DNA from: an uncultured Oscillospiraceae bacterium
GTDB taxonomy: Bacteria > Bacillota > Clostridia > Oscillospirales > Oscillospiraceae
DNA: 8,008 nucleotides
NCBI GenBank assembly: GCA_944385195.1
Contig: CALWWH010000268.1
Coordinates: 1 to 8,008 of the forward strand
Direction: 5' to 3'
Of the stretch, positions 1 to 5,773 are shown one piece after another. The notes under the pieces are model-generated. The model did no database searches. It was given only the letters and a program-made list of their open reading frames with translations, and was not told where the DNA came from. A program made the translations under genes and the position numbers. Each line of letters begins with the position of its first letter. Position 1 is the stretch's first letter.

Positions 1-21
1 CTGGCTCCAGGCCCTGCCTGG
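1..21. repeat. 21-bp direct repeat, copy 1
   Basis: Identical over 21 bases to positions 100-120. It contains a small inverted repeat, CCAGG-N5-CCTGG. The following base differs from that after copy 2, so the match ends at 21; its left limit is hidden by the window edge. It may be a duplicated piece of the tRNA trailer and terminator region. Confidence 0.85.
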
Positions 22-75
22 GGTATATCCCTTTGGGGTTGTGGATACGCACCGTCACCGGGCGGAAGGGTTGGG

Positions 76-112
76 AAAAAGGAAAAGGCCCGGAGCGCAC
101 TGGCTCCAGGCC
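76..112 (-). terminator. Intrinsic terminator of the tRNA-Gly unit
   Basis: Read on the minus strand, GGCC-T-GGAGC pairs with GCTCC-G-GGCC around a 6-base loop. This gives a 10-bp stem with one T-G wobble, followed by TTTTCCTTTTT (positions 86 down to 76). It lies 8 bases past the encoded CCA of the tRNA, the expected place for termination of a single-tRNA transcript. Confidence 0.8.
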
Positions 113-120
113 CTGCCTGG
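100..120. repeat. 21-bp direct repeat, copy 2, abutting tRNA-Gly
   Basis: Exact copy of positions 1-21. It ends at the base next to the tRNA 3' CCA (121-123) and overlaps the 5' arm of the tRNA terminator on the minus strand. The two copies start 99 bp apart. It does not extend into the tRNA, so it is not a classical att core that rebuilds a tRNA 3' end. Confidence 0.85.
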
Positions 121-194
121 TGGAGCAGGATACGGGAGTCGAACCCGCCTTAACGGCTTGGGAAGCCGCTGTAATACCGATATACCAATCCTGC
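121..194 (-). tRNA. tRNA-Gly (anticodon CCC)
   Basis: The reverse complement folds as a 74-nt tRNA with an encoded CCA. The acceptor strands GCAGGAT and ATCCTGC pair over 7 bp, the discriminator is U as is usual for tRNA-Gly, and CCA is at 123-121. The T arm carries GGTTCGACTCC. The anticodon arm has a 5-bp stem and the 7-nt loop TTCCCAA, which places CCC at positions 34-36, so it decodes GGG. The D stem is slightly imperfect. It has its own promoter and terminator and appears to be transcribed alone. Confidence 0.93.
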
Positions 195-224
195 GTGTGT
201 TTTCATGTTTTTCATGTGTTTCGT

Positions 225-253
225 ATTATAGCACATCTCGGCGCCGAACGCAA
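225..253 (-). promoter_or_regulatory. Sigma-A promoter of tRNA-Gly
   Basis: On the minus strand TTGCGT (253-248) is followed after exactly 17 bases by a perfect TATAAT (230-225). Transcription would begin near 218, about 24 bases ahead of the mature tRNA 5' end at 194. It is arranged back to back with the forespore-type promoter at 265-293. Confidence 0.75.
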
Positions 254-264
254 GGGCTTTTTGC

Positions 265-293
265 GTATATTGCGGGCGCAAGCGGGGATACTA
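265..293 (+). promoter_or_regulatory. Possible forespore sigma-F/sigma-G promoter
   Basis: GTATA (265-269) lies 17 bases before GATACTA (287-293). In Bacillus the sigma-G pattern is roughly GMATR, about 18 bases, CATNNTA; the sigma-F -10 is GGNNANANTR. GGGGATACTA (284-293) fits the sigma-F -10 at every defined base, although the spacer is about one base short. The predicted start near 300 precedes the Shine-Dalgarno site at 325-330. No sigma-A-like pair was seen here. The match is by eye and the motifs are short. Confidence 0.4.
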
Positions 294-336
294 CCAACGC
301 GGGCAACCGCAGACATTTTTTTCGGAGGGATCTCTC

Positions 337-474
337 ATGGATCGTACCAACCAGAATAACAACAAGAATTCCAACCAGAATAAGCAGAGCAACTCCAACC
401 GCAGCGAGGAGAACCGCAACAACCAGTCCAACCAGAACCGCAAAGAAGAAAACTGCAACGACTACCGCCGCTAA
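337..474 (+). CDS. Small Asn/Gln-rich hypothetical protein, possibly a spore protein
   Basis: A 45-residue reading frame starts at ATG 337, seven bases after the strong Shine-Dalgarno GGAGGG (325-330), and ends at TAA 472-474. About a third of the residues are Asn and many others are Gln, Ser, Arg or Glu. NQN and SNQN-type motifs recur, there is one Cys (residue 40), and almost nothing is hydrophobic. No signal peptide or membrane segment is visible, so a soluble, disordered protein is expected. A forespore-type promoter lies upstream and an intrinsic terminator starts 6 bases past the stop, making a self-contained one-gene unit. I do not recognise a named family. The Asn/Gln bias recalls gamma-type small acid-soluble spore proteins (SspE) in composition only; their diagnostic repeats are absent. 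A spore role is an inference; that it is a real gene is fairly secure. Confidence 0.75.
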   Translation: MDRTNQNNNKNSNQNKQSNSNRSEENRNNQSNQNRKEENCNDYRR

Positions 475-479
475 GACCG

Positions 480-514
480 GGGGCGCAGCCATTCGGCTGC
501 GCCCCTTGCTTTTT
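480..514 (+). terminator. Intrinsic terminator after the Asn/Gln-rich gene
   Basis: GGGGCGCAGCC (480-490) and GGCTGCGCCCC (495-505) form a perfect 11-bp stem around the tetraloop ATTC. TTGCTTTTT follows (506-514). It lies directly after the stop codon at 474. Confidence 0.92.
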
Positions 515-681
515 GGCTCAGAATACGCTGCCCAGGGAAGGGCCGGGAGCCGTTTGCGGCGTAATTTAGCACAGTTTAGCACAGTATCGTGCAAAAGTTC
601 CAGTTCTGGCGGGAAAATGAAAGTCGATTTCGTCGTAATTGCAAATTTTGTATAAAGAACCAATTGTCCCGCAGTTTTTTA
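515..681. other. Intergenic region upstream of the gdhA promoter
   Basis: No credible gene is seen between the terminator at 514 and the promoter at 682; reading frames crossing it lack Shine-Dalgarno sites and family resemblance. It holds the tandem 10-mer at 565-584, a short inverted repeat CCAG-TT-CTGG (600-609) and a weak promoter-like TTTCGT-N17-TATAAA (628-656). The stretch is AT-richer than the flanking genes and is probably regulatory for gdhA. Confidence 0.5.
565..584. repeat. Tandem 10-mer TTTAGCACAG x2
   Basis: TTTAGCACAG at 565-574 is repeated exactly at 575-584. The 10-base period is close to one helical turn, so both copies would face the same side of DNA. The repeat lies about 100 bp ahead of the gdhA -35 box, where an activator could bind. 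That function is an inference. Confidence 0.6.
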
Positions 682-710
682 TTGACATGCACCTTTTGCA
701 GCAGTATAAT
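682..710 (+). promoter_or_regulatory. Full-consensus sigma-A promoter of gdhA
   Basis: TTGACA (682-687), a 17-base spacer and TATAAT (705-710) match both sigma-A hexamers perfectly. Transcription should begin around 717-718, leaving a leader of about 90 nt ahead of gdhA. A promoter this strong fits high expression of a central metabolic enzyme. Confidence 0.92.
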
Positions 711-716
711 AAAGCC

Positions 717-807
717 CGTAAATTAGCCCCGGGAAAGGAAGATTCCCCCTTGAATTTCACCATATTTACGATGGTTTGTCCGGGGTTCTGAGCTTGGAGG
801 TCTCAAA
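717..807 (+). promoter_or_regulatory. Structured 5' leader of gdhA with Shine-Dalgarno
   Basis: Three pairings can be seen. ACCAT (759-763) and ATGGT (771-775) form a hairpin whose whole 7-nt loop, ATTTACG (764-770), is complementary to CGTAAAT (717-723) at the start of the transcript. CCCCGG (727-732) pairs with CCGGGG (780-785), enclosing the hairpin. GGGAA (731-735) can pair with TTCCC (743-747) but competes with that stem. The Shine-Dalgarno GGAGG (796-800) is 7 bases from the ATG and outside these helices. It matches no riboswitch class I recognise. That the leader regulates is inferred. Confidence 0.4.
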
Positions 808-2154
808 ATGAGTTTGCAGAATGCTTACATGGCAGAACTGATGCAGCGCGTCATTGCGCGCAATCCGAACGAGCCTGAATTTCATCAGGCTGTGCAGGAA
901 GTCCTCGAATCCCTGGAGCCTGTCGTTGAGCGCCGCCCGGAGCTGATCTCCAGCGGCGTTATGGAGTCCCTGGTGGAGCCGGAGCGCATTATCAAGTTCC
1001 GCGTGCCCTGGGTTGACGACAAGGGTCAGGTGCAGGTCAACCGCGGGTTCCGTATCCAGTTCAACAGCGCCATCGGCCCCTACAAGGGGGGCCTGCGGTT
1101 CCATCCCTCCGTCAACGAGGGCATCATCAAGTTCCTGGGGTTTGAGCAGACCTTCAAGAACTCTCTGACCAGCCTGCCCATCGGCGGCGGCAAGGGCGGT
1201 TCTGACTTTGACCCCAAGGGCAAGTCCGACATGGAGGTCATGCGCTTCTGCCAGAGCTTCATGACGGAGCTTTCCAAGTACATCGGCGCGGACACGGACG
1301 TCCCCGCGGGCGACATCGGCGTCGGCGGCCGGGAGATCGGCTACCTCTTTGGCCAGTATAAGCGCCTGCGCAGCGTCTATACCGGCGTCCTGACCGGCAA
1401 GGGCCTCAGCTACGGCGGCTCCCTGGTCCGCACCGAGGCCACCGGCTACGGCCTGTGCTACTTCACCGCCGAGATGATGGCCGACCATGGCGACAGCTTC
1501 CAGGGCAAGACCGTTGTGGTCTCCGGCTCCGGCAATGTGGCGATCTTTGCCAACGAAAAGGCCACCCAGCGGGGCGGCAAGGTGGTCGCCATGAGCGACT
1601 CCAACGGCTATATTCACGATCCGGCGGGCATCGACCTGGAGGCGGTCAAGGAGATCAAGCTGGTCCGGCGCGGGCGCATCAAGGAATATGTCCACAGCCA
1701 CCCCGGCGCGACTTACACCGAGGGCTGCAAGGGCATCTGGACCATCCCCTGTGACATCGCGCTGCCTTGCGCGACCCAGAATGAGCTGGATGAGGCCGGC
1801 GCCAAGGCGCTCATTGCCAACGGCGTGAAGGTCGTCTGCGAGGGCGCGAATATGCCCTCTACCCCGGAGGCCATCCACGCCTTCCAGCGTGCGGGCGTCC
1901 TCTTTGGCCCGGCCAAGGCCGCCAACGCCGGCGGTGTGGCAACCTCCGCCCTGGAGATGAGCCAGAACTCTCAGCGCCTGAGCTGGACCTTTGAAGAGGT
2001 CGACGCAAAGCTCCGCGACATCATGGTCAACATCTACCACAATGCCGCCAAGGCTGCCGAAGAATACGGCATGAAGGACAATCTCGTCGCTGGTGCGAAC
2101 ATTGCAGGCTTCCTCAAGGTTGCCGACGCCATGTTGGCTCAGGGCGTGGTGTAA
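808..2154 (+). CDS. gdhA: Glutamate dehydrogenase, probably NADP-dependent
   Basis: Interconverts glutamate with 2-oxoglutarate and ammonia in the cytoplasm, joining nitrogen assimilation to the TCA intermediates; the family forms hexamers. The 448 residues match the usual length of about 450 for small hexameric GDHs. The substrate-domain motif GPYKGGLRFHPS contains K93, followed by K117, the catalytic-lysine motif GGGKGGSDFDP with K129, and PAGDIGVGGREIG with catalytic D169; these correspond to K89, K113, K125 and D165 of the Clostridium symbiosum enzyme. The Rossmann motif is SGSGNVA (239-245). SDS at 263-265, where the cofactor 2'-phosphate would sit, resembles NADP-type GDHs, so NADP is favoured but not proven. 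The C-terminus has GGVATSALEMSQNS and ends in ADAMLAQGVV, typical of the family. The start is fixed by GGAGG seven bases upstream. It is monocistronic, between a consensus promoter and a terminator. Confidence 0.97.
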   Translation: MSLQNAYMAELMQRVIARNPNEPEFHQAVQEVLESLEPVVERRPELISSGVMESLVEPERIIKFRVPWVDDKGQVQVNRGFRIQFNSAIGPYKGGLRFHPSVNEGIIKFLGFEQTFKNSLTSLPIGGGKGGSDFDPKGKSDMEVMRFCQSFMTELSKYIGADTDVPAGDIGVGGREIGYLFGQYKRLRSVYTGVLTGKGLSYGGSLVRTEATGYGLCYFTAEMMADHGDSFQGKTVVVSGSGNVAIFANEKATQRGGKVVAMSDSNGYIHDPAGIDLEAVKEIKLVRRGRIKEYVHSHPGATYTEGCKGIWTIPCDIALPCATQNELDEAGAKALIANGVKVVCEGANMPSTPEAIHAFQRAGVLFGPAKAANAGGVATSALEMSQNSQRLSWTFEEVDAKLRDIMVNIYHNAAKAAEEYGMKDNLVAGANIAGFLKVADAMLAQGVV

Positions 2155-2180
2155 ATCGAACTTTCTGATTGCTTTGAACC

Positions 2181-2221
2181 CAACAGCCCCCACTCGCAGG
2201 AGTGGGGGCTGTTGCAATTTT
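2181..2221 (+). terminator. Intrinsic terminator of gdhA
   Basis: A perfect 15-bp stem (2181-2195 with 2200-2214) surrounds the tetraloop GCAG and is followed by CAATTTT. The U tract is short and offset by three bases, but the stem is very stable. Read from the minus strand it has no U tract, so it is uncertain whether it also stops the convergent SLH-protein transcript. No other clear terminator was found for that gene in 2222-2286. Confidence 0.8.
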
Positions 2222-2286
2222 AAGAATTGTTACCCGCTGCCAGGGTATCCCGTGGCCCTGTGGGAGGCTTGGGAAGATGTCTGCCC

Positions 2287-3603
2287 TTACCCCTCTGCCT
2301 TGACGGCGAAATAGCCCTCGGCCTCCCGGTCGAGATAACGCATCAGCACGCAGGCCAGCTGGGCGCGGGTGGTGATGCCCTGGGGGGAGAGGTTGCCCTC
2401 TTCATCGCCGCTGAGCAGGGCGTTCTCGGCGGCCCAGGCCATGGATTGGCTTGCCCAGGAGGAGATTTTGTCATGGTCGGGATAGGACGCGCCGTATTCG
2501 GCCCAGAAATCATCGGCCTGGAGGCTGACGTCTGCGCCCCGCCAGGCGGTGTACCGCTGGAAGATGGCCGCCAGCTGTTCTCGGGTCAAACTGCTCTGGG
2601 CAAGGAACCGTCCGCCATCTCCCTGGATGATGCCGCTCTCATAGGCCCAGGCGGCGGCAGAGGCATACTCAGCGCCGGCACTCACGTCGGGGAAGGGGCA
2701 CTGCCCGGCCTCAGGGCTGCCCGCCGCGCGGTAGAGCGCAGTCACCAACAGGGCACGGGTGGCGGGGGCATCGGGGTCAAACCGCGTTCCCTCGACGGTG
2801 AAGAGCCCTTGGCGGACCGCGCGGCCGATGTCGTGGCGGGCCCAGTGCGCTGCGGTGTCCTCATAGCGCAGCGGCTCCACAGGCGCGCTGTAGCTGATCG
2901 TGTCGATGATGGCCCTGGCCTGCGCGGTGAAAGCCTCGCCGGGGGCGCTGGTGCTGAAAATGTAAGTATAGGTCCGGCCGTTTTCCACGGTCAGATAGCA
3001 AAGAACCTGGCCGGAGGCGGAGACTTCTGCGTCCTCCACGACGGTGCTGCTCTGCACGGTCGTGCCAAAGCACAGGTACTTCCCGTTTTTGCAGCTGTAG
3101 GTGTCAAAGCAGTCCTCGCCCAGCAGGGCCATGAGCAGGGCCATCTCCTCGCCCTCGGCGCCGGCGGCGATCAGCTCCGCGGCAATGCCCATGAGCGTAT
3201 TGTAGGAGGCAGCCAGATCCGTCAGCTCCTGGTCGCTCATGGCCTGAAAGGACGCAGGCATCGCCAGATTGCCGAGGCCAAACAGCTCCAGGACGGCGGC
3301 GGTCTGCTCGTCTATGCCGCTGGCCGCGCCGGTGATTGCGTTGTCATCCATGGGTTCTATGGTCGCCTGGACGCTCCAATTGCCCGCGGCGTCATAGGCC
3401 ATGAAGAGGGCGTTGTCCGCCACGCCGTCAAGGCCGTATTCGGTCAGCAGCTCGTCCCGGGTGTCCATCCAAAGCCCGGCGGGCAGGGTGATCGTGATGC
3501 CCTGCTCCGGCAGGCTGTAGACGGCTGTTTCCTCTGCCGCCAGGGCGCAGGGGGACAGCAGCACCAGCAGGCTGCTGAGCAGGGAGGCTAGTTTGCGTTT
3601 CAT
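2287..3603 (-). CDS. Secreted protein with three SLH-like repeats
   Basis: 438 residues. The N-terminus is a typical signal peptide: a KRK charge cluster, a Leu-rich core and a likely signal peptidase I site after ALA (residue 22). Cys19 follows Pro, so it is a poor lipobox. Residues about 24-243 form an unrecognised extracellular domain starting with a beta-rich segment (GITITLPAGLW) and ending TYTYIFSTSA...IIDTISYS, a pattern recalling PsbP/DUF1795-like folds (weak inference). The C-terminus holds three S-layer-homology-like repeats at about 246-294, 304-352 and 375-424, with FPDV or similar openings, AxxWA cores and TRAQLA or TREQLA-type ends. SLH domains normally bind secondary cell-wall polymers, so it is probably attached to the cell surface. 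The start has AAGGAG eight bases upstream. It lies 57 bp after the DUF815 ATPase gene with no clear promoter between, so co-transcription is likely. Confidence 0.88.
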   Translation of the reverse strand: MKRKLASLLSSLLVLLSPCALAAEETAVYSLPEQGITITLPAGLWMDTRDELLTEYGLDGVADNALFMAYDAAGNWSVQATIEPMDDNAITGAASGIDEQTAAVLELFGLGNLAMPASFQAMSDQELTDLAASYNTLMGIAAELIAAGAEGEEMALLMALLGEDCFDTYSCKNGKYLCFGTTVQSSTVVEDAEVSASGQVLCYLTVENGRTYTYIFSTSAPGEAFTAQARAIIDTISYSAPVEPLRYEDTAAHWARHDIGRAVRQGLFTVEGTRFDPDAPATRALLVTALYRAAGSPEAGQCPFPDVSAGAEYASAAAWAYESGIIQGDGGRFLAQSSLTREQLAAIFQRYTAWRGADVSLQADDFWAEYGASYPDHDKISSWASQSMAWAAENALLSGDEEGNLSPQGITTRAQLACVLMRYLDREAEGYFAVKAEG

Positions 3604-3660
3604 AGAATCGACTCCTTATATAGTGATTGGGGCGCCATAATGGGAGAGGGCCATCGGGGC

Positions 3661-4857
3661 TTATACCGTGCCAGCGTGGAGAGCGTCGATGAACTGCCGC
3701 ACCACGCGCGGGGTGCGGCCGGCGTGTTCCAGCTCCCACTGGTTGGCTTTGGCGTCAATGCTGGGGTCTTCGATGCCCTCGCGGGCGGCCATGAAATGAA
3801 CCATCGCCAGGTACTCGGGCTTGGTCATGGCCAGATAGGGCAGCTTGAGGCCAAAGCGCTCTGCCAGGGAGGTCTGCTCCTGAATGGTCTCGCGGATGTG
3901 CAGCTGATCTCCGGAGCGGTCAGAGTGCAGCTCCTTGACCATATGGCGGCGGTTGGAGGTGGCGTAGATGCGCACGTTGCCGGCGCAGGGCTCCAGGCCG
4001 CCTTCCAGGGCGGATTTGAGAGCGCCGTAGGCCGGGTCCTCAGGCTCAAAGGAGATGTCGTCGAGAAAGATGACGAAGACCTGGCTCTGGCTGCCGCAGA
4101 GCCGCAGCAGAGCGGGAAGATCTCCAAAGCTGGCCTTGTCCACTTCAATGAGTCGCAGCTGCGCCAGATCCGGCTCATGGATCAGGCTCTTGATGAGGGC
4201 GCTCTTGCCGGTGCCGCTGTCGCCATAGAGCAGGACGTTATTGGCCCGCTGGCCCTGGACCAGGGCGCGGGTATTTTGCAGCACCTGCTGGCGCTGCCAC
4301 TCATAGCCGGTCATGTCCTCCTGGCTGATGGAGTCAGTGTTTAACACCCGGTGGAGCTGGCCGTGGTCATAGCGGAAGGCCTGCCCTGCGGCAAAGACGC
4401 CTACGCCATTGCAGCGCCAGCCGGAGATCAGATCCGCCAGCGCCGGCAGGGAGTCTGCCTCCCAGCCGAGCATCCCGGCTTCGGCGCCCTGGGTATAGGG
4501 GACCATGGCTTCTAAAAAAACGGTGCTATCCAGCTGCGTAAGCCCATCTAAAATCGTCAGATCCCGCTTACCGGCTGCCAGCAGGGCCGCATCCTCGTGC
4601 CCGCTGGCCACGGCGGCGCCCAGGGGGGTGGGCGTGAGGGCCAGGTGCTCTGCCAGGTACTGGCCCAGGCTGTAGTGCTCGGCACGGATGGCGCTCAGCA
4701 GCGCGCCATAGCTGTCCAGCAGCTTCAGGGCCTCGGGCGCCGGCGCGGTCAGCTCCGAGAGCAGCGCCTGCAAAGCCTGCAACCCCGGCAGATCCAGCAT
4801 CGGGCGCAGGGCCGTCAGGGAACGCAGATGCAGCAATTGTACTTTTGCGTCAAACAT
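3661..4857 (-). CDS. DUF815-family AAA+ ATPase
   Basis: 398 residues, probably a cytoplasmic P-loop ATPase of unknown cellular role. The C-terminal half (about 180-390) carries the family hallmarks: Walker A GDSGTGKS (212-219), Walker B VFVIFLDD (260-267) followed by ISFE, then LEGGLEP and the sensor-1 segment IYATSNRRH (297-305), the conserved SLAERFGL (330-337) with a candidate arginine finger at R334, and a lid ending GRTPRVVRQF. This order matches Pfam DUF815, whose function is not established. The N-terminal half is helical, Leu/Ala-rich and poorly conserved in such proteins. The start is supported by GAGGAG eight bases upstream. No convincing promoter was found in the divergent region with the metallophosphoesterase gene. 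It precedes the SLH-protein gene and may share its transcript. Confidence 0.88.
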   Translation of the reverse strand: MFDAKVQLLHLRSLTALRPMLDLPGLQALQALLSELTAPAPEALKLLDSYGALLSAIRAEHYSLGQYLAEHLALTPTPLGAAVASGHEDAALLAAGKRDLTILDGLTQLDSTVFLEAMVPYTQGAEAGMLGWEADSLPALADLISGWRCNGVGVFAAGQAFRYDHGQLHRVLNTDSISQEDMTGYEWQRQQVLQNTRALVQGQRANNVLLYGDSGTGKSALIKSLIHEPDLAQLRLIEVDKASFGDLPALLRLCGSQSQVFVIFLDDISFEPEDPAYGALKSALEGGLEPCAGNVRIYATSNRRHMVKELHSDRSGDQLHIRETIQEQTSLAERFGLKLPYLAMTKPEYLAMVHFMAAREGIEDPSIDAKANQWELEHAGRTPRVVRQFIDALHAGTV

Positions 4858-4900
4858 GGTGATTTCTCCTCAAATTCTGATTTTCTTTCCCGGGAAGCTG

Positions 4901-4909
4901 TGGTATAAT
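4901..4909 (+). promoter_or_regulatory. Extended -10 promoter for the metallophosphoesterase-mutY operon
   Basis: TGGTATAAT combines a perfect TATAAT (4904-4909) with the TGN extension. The -35 region at 17-base spacing (TTTTCT, 4881-4886) is weak, as is common with extended -10 promoters. The inferred start near 4916 rules out translation from ATG 4856 or 4913 and supports ATG 4940. The 10-bp palindrome TTCCCGGGAA (4887-4896) lies in the spacer. Confidence 0.65.
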
Positions 4910-4939
4910 GACATGAGATTACAGCATGGGAGGCGCAAG

Positions 4940-5773
4940 ATGCGTCGTTTTATTAAAAAAATAGTGATTTTTGCCGTGATTTTGGCAGTAGTGCTGGGAT
5001 TTTGGCACTATGAAAATAATACCATCCAGACAGAGGTCTTCTCCGTGGCCTCCAAACGCCTGCCGGCAGCGTTCGACGGCTTCCGCTTGGCAGTCATCTC
5101 TGACCTCCACGGGCGCAGCTTCGGAGAGGACAACGCCGACCTGATCGCCGCCGTACAGGCCGCAAACCCGGATCTCATCGCGCTCATCGGAGATATTGCC
5201 GACGAGCGCACGGACCTTTCCATCCTCACGCCTCTGTGCGAGGGATTGGTGGACATCGCGCCCTGCTTCTATGTCACCGGCAACCACGAGTGGGCGCTGG
5301 ACTCTCTCTCGGCGGCGCTGGAGCCGATCAAGGCGGCAGGAGTGACCGTTTTGGCCAATGAATACCGAACCCTGACCCTGGAGGGCCAGACCATCATCCT
5401 GGCGGGGGTGCATGACCCCTGCGGCCCCTATGACATGACCACTCACGCCGAATTGACGGCACAAATCCGGGAAACCTACCCGGAGAACTATATGATCGTC
5501 CTCAACCACCGCAATGAAGATCTGGCCGAATGGGCCGCGCTGGGGGCGGATCTGGTCCTCTCCGGCCATGGCCACGGCGGCGTCATCCGCCTGCCGGGCA
5601 TCGGCGGCCTGGTCGGCATGGACCGCAGCCTCTTTCCGGATTTTACGGCCGGCCTCTACACCCAGGACGGCACAACCATGGCGGTCAGCCGGGGCTTGGG
5701 CTTCAGCGGGGTCCCCTTCCGGCTCTTTAACCGGCCGGAACTGATGGTCATCGACCTGGAGACGGTGCAATGA
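4940..5773 (+). CDS. Membrane-anchored metallophosphoesterase (YkuE-like)
   Basis: 277 residues from ATG 4940, chosen because GGGAGG ends six bases upstream and the promoter start falls near 4916; the frame stays open further upstream. A basic start (MRRFIKK) and one hydrophobic segment (about 8-22) suggest an N-terminal anchor with the catalytic domain outside the membrane. The calcineurin-like metal ligands are all present: DLH (D55, H57), GDI (D85), GNHE (N115, H116), NH (H190) and GHGHGG (H210, H212). The protein is closest in layout to Bacillus YkuE and the UDP-2,3-diacylglucosamine pyrophosphatase-like subgroup, which hydrolyse phosphoester or pyrophosphate bonds in membrane or envelope molecules. 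The substrate cannot be read from the sequence. Its stop codon overlaps the mutY start in ATGA, implying translational coupling. Confidence 0.93.
   Translation: MRRFIKKIVIFAVILAVVLGFWHYENNTIQTEVFSVASKRLPAAFDGFRLAVISDLHGRSFGEDNADLIAAVQAANPDLIALIGDIADERTDLSILTPLCEGLVDIAPCFYVTGNHEWALDSLSAALEPIKAAGVTVLANEYRTLTLEGQTIILAGVHDPCGPYDMTTHAELTAQIRETYPENYMIVLNHRNEDLAEWAALGADLVLSGHGHGGVIRLPGIGGLVGMDRSLFPDFTAGLYTQDGTTMAVSRGLGFSGVPFRLFNRPELMVIDLETVQ

Noticed and set aside
1..120. Classical tRNA integration (att) site
   Set aside because: The repeat stops at the CCA end and does not duplicate any tRNA sequence; no integrase or mobile gene lies in the window.
628..656. Second gdhA promoter TTTCGT-N17-TATAAA
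   Set aside because: The -35 is poor, and a perfect-consensus promoter lies just downstream; mentioned only in the region note.
226..663. 145-codon minus-strand frame with a hydrophobic middle, and the overlapping plus-strand frames at 33-359 and 41-655
   Set aside because: They cross the tRNA, terminator and promoters. The hydrophobic run is the complement of the Asn-rich gene, whose AAC codons read as GTT (Val).
766..2217. Long minus-strand reading frame (483 codons) opposite gdhA
   Set aside because: Antisense shadow of a well-conserved, GC-rich gene; low-complexity Ala/Gly/Leu/Asp-rich product and no family resemblance.
2227..3591. 454-codon plus-strand frame opposite the SLH-protein gene
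   Set aside because: Shadow frame; the minus-strand product has a signal peptide, SLH-like repeats and a good Shine-Dalgarno, and this frame has none of these.
3640..4344. 234-codon plus-strand frame opposite the ATPase gene
   Set aside because: Antisense to the Walker A/B-containing DUF815 coding sequence; composition is that of a shadow frame.
4856..4939. Upstream extension of the metallophosphoesterase to ATG 4856 or 4913
   Set aside because: Both lie upstream of the inferred transcription start (about 4916) and lack a Shine-Dalgarno; ATG 4940 has GGGAGG and starts a proper membrane anchor.
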